From contig CP099849.1 in NCBI GenBank assembly GCA_030062745.1, positions 18,460,144 to 18,524,143 of the forward strand: a stretch of 64,000 nucleotides of DNA. The letters are read 5' to 3'. Positions 32,601-44,600 of this stretch are shown here, in pieces. The stretch's first letter is position 1. Each line of letters opens with the position of its first letter. Origin of the DNA: Capitulum mitella. Its lineage: Eukaryota > Arthropoda > Thecostraca > Pollicipedomorpha > Pollicipedidae. A program made the translations under genes and the position numbers. Under the pieces are notes generated by a model. That model saw only the letters and a list, made by a program, of their open reading frames with translations, did not search any database and had not been told where the DNA came from.

Positions 32601-35600
32601 TCCATTATTATAGTTTTGGTTGCCACGCATTTGCGTTCGTCGGTACATTGTTCGTGATCTTGATCCTGTTATGTCCGTTTGGATATTTTGGCTACGTTTC
32701 TGGTCGTCGGTCTTTGTTCTGTGATATCCATTGACTCGGTTCGCGTCAAGTCCTATCTGATGACAGAGCTGTTGTTACGGCGGCGTGGCAGACCGACTGA
32801 GGGGTAGTTCTGGCGAACACACCGGGTATGGTCCGTAGTTCGGAGACGTTTATTCGTTGTAGGAGCTTACGAAAGCTGCGTGACGGGGATGTCGTTCGTA
32901 ACCGGCGTTGTTCTAATGGTTAAGAGATATGCATACGCGTAAAAGCGTTACGTGGGACTGGCTACAAAGTTGGGAAATGCGTCACGTTCATTTATGGAAG
33001 ACTCCATATGTGCGATAACTTCTTCATCTTGATCACACTCAGGGTTTGGTTTGAAGTAGCATGCAGAATAGCAGCCCAAAAGGGTAGGTGCCCTGCCAGG
33101 TCAGTGGTTTCTCCACCAGCTTTAAATAATTCGAACGTTAGTTTTATAGTGTCCCATGAGGGACATTGTTGACAAATACCTCATACCCCACAGACTTCGA
33201 AAACGGTCCCATCGATGTTCTGCATTGTGTTTGCTTTTAGATGTTACGAATGATGCAGCATATTCTGGCAGCGTGACAGGTTTCTAATACTGATTTTCTG
33301 TTATGCGACAAAGGAGGAACACATCACCGCGGGCTGTCTGACTTTACTGAGACAAACCATCACTCCAGAGCCAGACTGTGGTTTGCGCCATATGTCCAGG
33401 CAAGAGGCGGTTACATGTGCTGTAGAATTCAGTTTGATGCGGCGTTAGATCGATGCCACCATCGGATGGTAATACAAAAGACAGTACTTTGAACTTTGTT
33501 TTGAGGCTGCCGCGGAATGCTGTTTGATGCGTGCTGACAACTGGCCATAGACTGCCTGGAAAAGGCAAGCTCGATATCGCTTTGTCGGTGAAGAATGATC
33601 CGCATCTATCCCCTTTCTTCCACGAAATTTCACGCGTCCTTTGGTGTAGTAAATACATCCATGAACTTTTCTCTACATAACGGTGGTACGTGCTGTGGTA
33701 CTCTCATCGGCGTCTTGTGTCACCCATAAGATATGGAGAACATATGGAGAACGCATGACCAGACAGGGTCCACGAGCGGCGGCTGGGGTCGCCTGGCCGC
33801 CACGCTCCCACGGCCGGCTCGGGTGCGGCGGCGGCGCCGAACCTGCAGGGCCGGCCCGGGGCGCACTGATCAGGCGTCGGACGATTATTTTCTTTTGGTG
33901 TGTACCGTTTGGGCCGGGCGTGACGGCCGTCTGGCAGCCGCCGACGCCCCGGCCGGCGGCCGCTGGCCCCCGTCGGGAGGCCGCCGGGCCGACCGTGACG
34001 GCCTGACTCAGCGCTCCGAGCACGGCGCGGCGGCCCGGCTGTAGCGCCGCTCCCGGCGCCGGCTTCTCTGAACCGGTCAGACGCAGAACGGCGGCGCGGC
34101 GCCGGCGGTGGCGTCTGGAGGAGATGTCTGTCGACTGACCTGTACTGGCCGGAAGTCCATGTTAACACCGAATGTGCCTGAGCTAGGCCGGTGCTCAACT
34201 CATAGTTGATTCAGAATGGATTTAGAGTTCGCTCACAGGCGCAGCAGTTTTGTTCCGTTCGGGAAAATCGTTAAGCGAAAATGCGAACTTGTATTCTTCT
34301 TGGGGCGAGAAGACAACGCAACAGCTGATGTTGGATGTGTTGGTTACGTCACTGGCGGTCTTTCTGGTGATTCAATTGCGCACATGTATGTATATATGCA
34401 TACATCTTTTTTAAATCATATCCCACCTTTAGCCCTCCCGGCCCCGCCTCTGGATCCACCTTCTCCGGGTCGGATGGAGGGTGATGAGAACCCTCGTGAT
34501 CTATACATATATATCTGTACAGATCTATAGAAGGACTATAAGTCCTATAGGTATATATGTAGATATATATCTATAGTTATCTATATGTATGTAAGTATAT
34601 AGATATATAACTATATATATATGGATATATACAAATGTATGTCTGTCTGTGTATCGAAAAACTATAAGTCCCACAGAAAAAGTAAAAATACCGTTGGAAA
34701 ACCCTTGATGAAGCTATGAAGCTGGCACCGCCGCCATGTAAAAACCAAATTTTTGGCGGGAAGCTAATTTCGCGACGTCAAGGTTTTTATTTTGGCGACC
34801 AAAAATAAAAGGATTGGAACAGTACACACTGTAGAGAAGGAATGCAGGGGTGCAGTTCGTACCATTTGTGGTCATTCAAAGTGTGCTCGTACTGAAAACA
34901 AGCATAACATTTCGAAAAGATCAAATCGGATCAGCCTGGATCACATTGGATTGAGTCACGCTTGCCAAATAAGTCACTATAACTTTTAGTGTCTCCAATG
35001 AACACATACCTAAAGCTCATTTTCTCGAAAAAACAATTTCCTTGAAATACCCCAATTACAGCTGCTCGTGCAAACCACACTAGAATGCATGGAATGACAA
35101 TTCACTTTTATGCTGAGCGACAATTTATTGATTGACAATGTTGACAATTTATTGAGCGACAATTTATTGAGTAGCAGAAATTAGCCATGGGGTTAGTCCC
35201 GTTTGAAGCCAAGTGACAAAATCATTTAATCTGTGGCTTAACCCTATTCCCGGCAGGGGGGGGGCGGAATCCGCCCCCCCTCGGGTTTTTTGCTTGCCAA
35301 TTCCAGGCTTTTTGACGCAGCTTCACGAAACTTGGTGACTTTTCCTAGCTATTCCTTCTACGCGCCGTGACAAAATTTCGAAATTCTATTTTGCTCAGGG
35401 GCGGAGCCAGGCAACGTTTTTGGGAGGCACCTCAGGTCATTTTTGGCGATGTTGAGGGTAAAAGGAAAATGTCTGCCAAAAACAGAGTTTTTAAGATAGA
35501 ACTTAAAACTTTATATGGATGTATGGCTAAATAGTTGGGCAATGTGCAGATGGAATTTTGTTTATCTGAGGTCACTTTACAAGGTCAGGTCAAGGTCAAA

Positions 35601-38600
35601 AGCCAAAATTTGTTTTTTCGCAATAATTTCGGCGCCGTTTTTTCAAATGCCAAACCCGGAATATATATGACGTAGAAAGATGCCCTCTACTTGTGTACCA
35701 AGTTTCAGCTTGATATCAGGTCAGGTCACGGAGCTATGACCTAAAATGTCAGTGCACGTACCCTATATCGCAAAAGCCAAAAAATGATTTTTTTGGAATA
35801 GAGTGAATTTAATCGATTAAAAACGTTTACAGATAATATTGAATGCACACGACATCATCCCAGGTGACCCCAAGGTCACTGGAGGTCATTTAAGGTCAAA
35901 GGTCACAAGTTGATCTGAGAAACGTGTGACCATGACAGTTCCCCCTTTTTTATGTCCCTGGCACCGCCTATGCTAACATTATACAAACATTGTAATGCGA
36001 TTTGTACTTCTTTAGCATAACATGACTAGCAGAAGCTAAAAAAGTGTTTTGGCCTCTTTTGTTCATTCCGTTGTTGGAAAACTAATCCCCCTATTTTTGA
36101 AACCCTGTGAACGCCCATGAATTTTCTCAAAATTTCAAATTTGCATACCCATGGTAAAAGCCCTATCCATAATCTCTCGATTGATGCCAGTTTCATCGAA
36201 ATCGGTCCATAAACAACGGAGTTATAAGAAGTCAAAAAGTACCCCCCATTTTGACATTTTTGCCCCCCTGTATCCACAAATTTCAAAATTTTGAAAATTT
36301 CTTTTTATCAAGATGTAGTTCACGTCACGGCAAATCGATTGCCGTTTGTTGCGATGAAATCGGATAAGTAGTTCTCGAGATCTCAGGGGGGGGCCGAATC
36401 CGCCCCCCCCCCTGCCGGGAATCGGCCGTACCGTCTAGCCCTCCGGGAATAGGGTTAAATGAAGTGGCCTTTTGGAAAGAAGCGGCTGGCCAGTGAATGT
36501 TGCAACCGGTCATGGCGCCGCGTAACAGCTGTTAATAAGACACTGCCGAGTAAACCGTGGGGGGAAAACCCGGGCAAATCGCTTTGAACCTCGGTAAGTA
36601 CAGAATTTTGAAGCATTGGATATCACCGATGGAGTAACAAGACTACGGGTTTCAACTTGATTATTTTAGTTCAAAGCACGAATTAGTGCGGAGCATTCCT
36701 TTTACGAGCGGCTTTTTACGAAATGCCCTTCTCTCCGTCATTTCTGCTTTCGACGCTGATCTTTTGACACGTCTTTTTGTGTGTGTTTGGAATTACCGGA
36801 AAGAACATGGATGCTAACATATCAAACAAAAAGGCGCCAAAAACGCGACAGGAAGCCAACTCATTGTTTTCGGATACCTCCAAAACCTGCGCAGTTTGCC
36901 AAATTTCCAAGTCGCCGTCACAGCCGCCACACCTTTCAGCGAGGCAAAAAATCTGGACATCACTTTCGATCAAACCCTGTCGTGTGATGCTCACGTGTCC
37001 CATTCAGCAGCTACACAGGCACCTTGGCCGGCGTCTCCCACGCCCGTCATCGGATATCAGATGGCAACATCACCACGCTGGTCATGGCCCTCGTCCTCTC
37101 GCACGTCAGATAGTGCATTTCGGTCTATGGCCACGACACTTAAAAGAACATGGACGACATTCAAAAAGTCTTTAACTTTGGCGCTCGGGTCATCTTAGGA
37201 CGCCGTAAGTTCGACCACGTATCCTAGCTGCGAGGGAAACTGGGCTGGCTGACCGCACAAAAACTAACTGATATCAGGACACTGAGTCTGGCGCACAGGG
37301 GTATGATTTGCTAGATCGGCCGCCGGACTAGGTTGTTGCCGCAAGTGCTTGCTCGCGGGTGTGTCGGTCTGTATGCGAAGAGTGCTATGTGCTTATGTGT
37401 GGATGCCTGCATGTTTTATTCCTTTACTTGTGACTCGGGGATGGATAGCCACTGAAACAGTGGATAAGTCCACGACGTCAGTACATACAAACGTACATAC
37501 AAGGTGACCTTTTACGAAGCATCGGCTCCTCGTTCGCGGCTCGGGTCCCGGATGTACACCTACGTCATTCACTTAATCATGGCCGGCGATCCGGGGGGTC
37601 CGAAACCCCGCCCTTCCCCCCCCCCAATTCTCAGGAATTTTAGCATCAGGCGTATGGTAGTGACTTGAAAGGAAGGGTCTGAAATCCTACATGGACCTCC
37701 CAATAACTTAGGAAATATCCAGCCATGCTCATAGTGGTGATTGAGGGGTACGGCCAGTACTGCGTTTTGAACCTGACTGCTGTACCGTATTCCCAAGAGT
37801 TGAGCGGTAGTCATGACCAAGTGGCCGCAGAAGTAGGGGCGTAACCTTGTGTATCGTTGGTATGGACCTTTCCGTATCAGAGGAACTTCCTCTGATACGG
37901 AATTACTAATTGAATACTAATACTAATTGAATTAGTGCTCCGGAATCCCATGCCAATGTCTTGACCGGTTCATGTGTTTTCTCGCTTTATAAAATAAAGT
38001 ACTGTAAATACGTTATCATTGTCACATGTCAGGATTCAATGAGGTTATTTTTCTATACCAGAATTTGCCCCAATTCTACATCTATGCTCAGAAGATCGTT
38101 CCCTTGCAAATATGGGCAGTCGGAGTGGTAGATTGAAGACCTGTTCCCCTGTAACATCTGACTGGGAAGGGGTGACGTGGTACCGAGAATGGAAACTGCA
38201 AGGTAATTGTGAGGAGAGTAACTGGCAGGATGGTATTACAATTCAACAGGCTCTAAGTCTATGTCGAAATGCCGGGAAAAGGAATATAGAAGCGAAAGGA
38301 AATGCGTCGTTCCCAAATATTTTTGGAATCAAGGGGATACCTATATATTTAATTGTCATTAGTTTACATGTTAGCTTGGAAATATGTAAATAGGATGTTG
38401 TATTTGCGTATTTTCTTCCTTTATGAAGGAAGAGCGCATGCTAAAGATACTGATGAACAAGGAAGATGCCCGATACGCATTTCAAACAGAAAAGAAACAT
38501 CGAAAAATGTTCGTCAAAACGCAGGTGTTTGAATGGTCATTGGGAAGAACTGGCATTAGGGGCCTAATAATTAGATTTTTTACTTATTTATTAATTATTT

Positions 38601-41600
38601 ACTAATTATATTAATGCTATTTTTGTATTATATTTATTATAGGTTAATTAATTAATTATAACTTTAGTACAATTTTGATTATAACTTTTATTATTTTATT
38701 TGCTTAATTATAACTACATATGGCTCAACGTAGTTCCAAGAAACCAACATAGTCGTAAAAAACAACAATAATTCGACTACCAGAGACCAGCGATCTCTAA
38801 AGATGTTTTCAGTGTTTCCAAAGCAAAGAACTTAAAGTACAGCTGTCAATCGGACGAAACACGCTGAAAGATTTCATGTTGATGTTTTCGAATGCTATAA
38901 CGCAAGCCCGATCTTAATACGTAAAGCATCGTGCATTTGTTGTCAGTAAAAAAGCCAGAACTGGACCATGTCATTTTTATGACACCGGTGTTGGGCCGCC
39001 GACCAAAAAACGAGCATAGCTCAAATAGCCCTTGAAATCGAGGTAGACCTCTAGAACCAGGTAACGACCAAAGAAAATTCATGTGTTGTCCAGATGCAAT
39101 TGTTCTTCATCGTAGTCTTACAGTACATCGATGTCGTTTTGCTCTGGGTTCTTAGCTTTTTACTTTTCGCAAGGAATTCTTAAAAAGCAGCCCACGTTTT
39201 AGTACTTAGAAGTCAAAGCATACGTTCTGTACCGAGTATCGACAGACATGTCTTTGCTAGTAAACACGTCCGTACCCTGTGACCAGGATTTGCTGGCCGC
39301 CTTGTGGCCCGATCGATGGCTGGCCGTTTGGGAACCTGTCGGTCCGTCGCAAACCAGCCTCGCGATTTGACGTTTCAAATTAGGAGGTAAGAGCGTGTCA
39401 GTAACCACCTAGTGTTGGTTGTTTCGCTGACTCGTAGGCGTGCGGCGCGGTCTATCCGGTTTAGTTCCTGATCTTACGGGGATTATACCACACCCGTCGT
39501 ACCTCAAGATACGATTTGTTTGCATCTACGGGATGTGATGGAAAACATATCCACTGTTTGAAATCTCCGCACCGGAGACACTGAACTCGTGGAAGTGCTT
39601 ACGGCTCCACCAGACCGCGGCACTTGTCGGCGTCACGTCATCCAGACAACAGTAACACGCCGCTGAAGTCACCGTCAACAGTGGCGCCTTGGCGCCTTCT
39701 CCGAACTTAGCATCGCGGTCGCATTTTTTCCGGATTTTCCTGCGCGGCAGACGATTTGAGGTGTGCCGTCCGCTAGAGGTCCCCTGAGCCGGAAACGCTG
39801 CATTGCGGTGCTGTTTGTACGTCGTAAATCGGATTTAGGTCCTTTGCTGGCTTCGGCGATGATGTAGTTTGCAGAGGCGGCGAAGATATTGGCTGTTTAA
39901 TGAGTTTCAGTAGTGCCTTTCCATCAGTGCTATATGACTTCCTCCACGCACACACCTGTGTAGGAATGGGCGTACAAGGGTAGGACATACAGCAGTACGG
40001 TCAGCGGAAGAATCAATCAGGCTGTTCCGATCGTACAAAGACTTAAGTGACGTACTCGGTTTTCTTTTGGATTCTGATGGTTTGCTTGAACGTTTGGACG
40101 TTTTGCATTATTTCATATAACTTTTGGATTGAGTAGGGATCAGCATCAGCACTCTGCATAACGGTGCATCAGCGTCCTGCAAGGATTCAAATATATGTAT
40201 GTGCAGGCGCAATAAAGACGAGTTGAATGATTCTCTGATCATATTTTGTTTGTGGGTTTCTGGTTCAAAATACCACGTGCTGTAAGCATTGTCTGTCCCC
40301 AGGCGCTATCAGGAGGAGAAACGACTGGCCTGGATCAAGAGACACATTTTGGGCCTGCTGAATCTGCCGTGCATCCCGCAGCCGCCGTCGGTCAACCCCA
40401 TCAGCAACGACAGCCGGCTGACGCTGACTCGCGTGCTGGGAGGAATGCAGGACCTGGCCACGTCCAGTCGCAGCGACCTGTTGACGCGCGCGCAGAGCTT
40501 CTACCCCTCCTGTGAGTTTGGCCCCACCGGAGCCAACGCAGCGGAAACCTAACGCGGGTTTAGACATACCAGCCGACTGCAGCCCTGTGGTGTGTCGTTT
40601 CGCCCGCTACGTATTTAAGACAATATTATATTTGCACGTTGTGTCACGTTATGGACGATATTGCAAGTTAGGTGTGTGGAGCTGTGGTTCCCCACATTCT
40701 TCGCTGCTGCAGGAGGCACTTGCCATGCTTGAGTTACGCATTTATTTCTGGCCGATGATCATTAAACGGGAAATGGTAATTAAATAGTGCGAGATTTTTC
40801 GTGGCCACTAGCTTAATCCTCATCCGTGTAGGGGGGGGGGGGATTGATGCAGCCCCCCTGAGGTTTTCCAAGGATAACTTCCGAACGGCCCGTTTGATCC
40901 ATCCGAAACTTGGTGTGCCCTCTGGGGCATCCTTTTCGCATCTTATGGTGAGAAAGCTTTCTTCTGCGTTGCCGTAGTAACGGGCTATGGCGTCATAACG
41001 AGAACCATATCGTTTTCGCGCGCCGACGCGACTGGTTTACAACGGTCTCAGTTTTGGCTCACTGCAAGACGGTTGGAGCACAAAAATACAACAAAATGTC
41101 TATCAGTCGACTCCGCATTGTATATTCTGTAGGACTAAACGTAGATTTAATGGGCTTATACTCACTGCGGGGATTATGGATGGTATAAACTGAGATCATA
41201 AGTTACGGCGGGAAACGCGTTACTTTTTGTGTTGGGGATGAGATAGGAAATAGGTATCACAAAACAACCTATATAGTCGGATTGCATGAGGTGTAAGGAA
41301 TCGAGTGATATAAATGTGGTGCAAATTATCTTTTATTTCATCAAAAGAAGGCGCAATGCAGCGAACACCTGACTTGCTCCAGCGGGCGGAGCGGCATCGG
41401 CCGCGGAATGATGGGTCGACAATATCATGTTATGCCTGAATTAAGATTTGTTTATTACTTTATTATTTGGATTATTTGGATATCAACTCGGGAAACGCTT
41501 TTAAAGCATCTAAGTTACTATCTGGTTTGAGCTAATCCGAGTTCATTCCAGGTCGTTGGTTGCAGATAACCTTGGATAACCTAAGATGACCTTGGATGGC

Positions 41601-44600
41601 TTTATGTGACAATTATATGTTATTCGTCAGTAGCGCGTGTTAGTTGATTCATTGAGATGCTACATTTGACTTCAGCATCTATTATTGTGTACAAAAATGT
41701 CTCTGCAGCTCGGAGAACACATTTAAGTCGACGACCAGGGTAAAAATTGGGTCACCAAGACAGTGGTCACCACCAAAGCAATACAAACACCACAACGACG
41801 TTTACAATTAACCATGAGTGCCAATAGGCAATACAGACATCGAATATCAGAGACAGCACCCAACGTCCCAAAGAAACAAATGCATCCAAAGTTTAGTTGC
41901 ACGGCCATATGCCTTGAAGAGGGTATAGGTTAAGAGCCTTGTTAAAACGGGCGGAAAAAAAAAGGGTCCACATAAACTCAGGTTGATGCACACAACCCCA
42001 AATCATCATCACGACAAGCATCCTGCTTTCCAAAACCCTAGACTGTTTGTCTAGGTTTGGCATAAGCTTCATCAGATTCAGGGGAATGCACACCAATCCA
42101 GCACAAACATGTTGGTGATAGGTTTCATGATAGCATAATGAATAGAGTCTGGAACATATGGAGGTACAAAATACAAGGATGCCACATAATTTATGGCTGA
42201 GTTGCACTAGCCAAATCATCATGACGACAGACATCCACTTTTTGACAAACCAGTACGAGTTTCAGTTGGCATCAGCTTCATTCAAATTTCAAGGTGAATG
42301 AAAAAATTTCAAACGATGTGCTTCAGTTTAAGTAAGACTGTGCTTAATTTTCAACATACAAAGGTATGTGCCAGAATTTGATCATGTGATGTTCTGTGAC
42401 AGGCACAAATGTACAACAATGTACCTAAACAACATCAGAGGGATTGTGGTGGAATTCGGCAGTATTGTGCCAGAATTTCCCCACATGACATAACACTGAA
42501 CAGTGTGATGAAATTATGGAACATTTGTGCAGATACCAAACCTTAGAATGCCATCTCACAATCCCATTTGTCAGTTAGAGAAGGGCACCTACCAAATATT
42601 ATCCTCCATCCCTATAAGACCAGTCGCAGAACATTGCAGATCTCAACAGATGTCACTGGGGCAGGGTTAGGCAAAATATGAAATCTGGGGTAGCTTTTGA
42701 AATTCTGAGACAAATCTTGTATCAGGGCAGCTCACACTACCAGTGGCATAAATCTGACAGAAATTGTGTTTTGATGGGTAGGTTAGGTTACCAGAGGCAG
42801 ACCCTTCCCCAAATGGATCAGCATCTGCCCCATTCAGGGCAGGATTCCACATGGGTGTAGCCACAATTCAGAAATTGAGGGGATCAAGCTGACTGCAGTC
42901 CACCAAGAACAGGTATGGCAAGGGTAAAAATCACTCTTGGGCACTGTATGAAAAACTATGGTTGAAACCATTATTTATTATTAAATTCTGAAGCTCAAGA
43001 AATTGTCTCTTATGGAAAATCATGATTTTACACCTTAACTATCGGGGTAAATTACCACTTCTGGAAACTGTGGGGACATGCCCCGCAACCCATGAGAGAT
43101 TGTGCCCGTGGGATTCTGGCTGCCTGTAAAATTATGTTGGCATCCTTACCATGGTTTGCATACTGGTGCACATGAGTCTCATTAAGTGTGCCCTACGTTG
43201 CAGACAGGCTATAACGAATTAGGAGACCTTTGTCCCCTGAACTACCATTCACCCTGCTGACCCAGCTAGCCCATCGCCTTTCAGGACAGAAGGGGCCTTG
43301 CACCTTTATTTTCACAGGTTTTCCCGGGTGTTTCAGCTTGATGAGCCTCGGTAGACTCTGCTTGCTACCATCATACGAGCAGTTGGCATGCCCACACTGA
43401 AATTTCGGTCGAATTCTTTCGGTTGGCCGGCCTTCCGTTCTCCATCACAATCTCCCCACGACACTTCGTCACCAAAAAAGCTGACTGATCAATACGTATG
43501 CACACTGATTTGCTGGGTTTCTATGGCTTGGGCTTCGCTAGTTAAGTATAGGTACGTCTGAAAACTTTAACTTTGAACCGCCGCGTCTTTTCGAGCTTGT
43601 CGTCCTCAACGTCAACAACTTCACCGCAGGGTACTCTTCCCCAGTACATGAACACTTCTACTATATCTGGTGCGTTGATTCTCCAGGTGACCATTTCGTC
43701 GGCGCTTCAACCAGCCGGTCGGCGCTCTCGTGGCCCTAGACTTAATACGGCGGGCGACCACTGTACCGTCGATCCTGCCGATATTGTGACCAATGGTCAC
43801 CTGGTATATTCGCTTTAGACTAATAAAATGGTGTTACCTACTGGAAATGGCAGCGCGGTACGTTTTCACATCGCGTAGGGGTACCTTTTGACGACCCAAA
43901 AATATAAGCTGTTTTACAGTGTTCTCAGTCGACTGATGTTATTGGCATATTTCAGTATGGACAAATGGTGAAGATCATGACTCGATTGTTTTCCAAACGT
44001 TAGAAAATTTAGGGAAATCTTCTTCATCGCATGTCGATTCCCTATTTTGGTCACCCTAATGCAGGCAAACGTAGGGCTACTGGTCACCGATAATATCTGC
44101 CAGGTCGGCGTATTTTTTCACCACTGTCGACGACCCCGCTTGACAAGGATTGACCTAGTATGACCGGAATCGGACTCCATGGGTAAAATACAATCATGTG
44201 GGGCACAGTTAGACTAATAATTAATTGGCGAACACTATGACATCCATTTCGTTTCATCGTCATTTATTCCTTGGTGTTCATTTGCGCTTAAACTCGAAAA
44301 GGACCACATTGTGTCAGTTTTGACATTTGACCCGACCTGGAAAGTCATTCGTTGACCTGAGACCTTAAAAGGATGTACCAATCGCGAAATGTTTTCACGC
44401 GCAACATGTTTTCCGCGACGCTCTGGGACGCACGGTGTAGAAATGGCCAGAGGGGTCGTACCGACCCTTCTATACGTCCGCGTCACGCAGAAGGCCCTAT
44501 CGACGGCTAAGCCAGGGGCGGCGCCACCTTGAGGCACGTTAGGTACCAGTGCCCCACAGTCCTTTGATTATGGGGTACTGCATGTACCCAGTGCCGCACA

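Noticed and set aside
32143-32734. 189-codon frame in a CpG-rich block
   Set aside because: Compositional. The C-terminal half is hydrophobic only because of T-rich DNA, and no family is recognised.
33683-34198. 164-codon minus frame in a CpG-rich block
   Set aside because: Arg/Pro/Gly low complexity, no motif, mirrored by open frames on the other strand.
43573-43818. Possible extra exon of the TGF-beta-type gene
   Set aside because: Exons 2 and 3 already join in phase to give a sensible Cys codon and continuous propeptide. This segment adds no recognisable propeptide motif.
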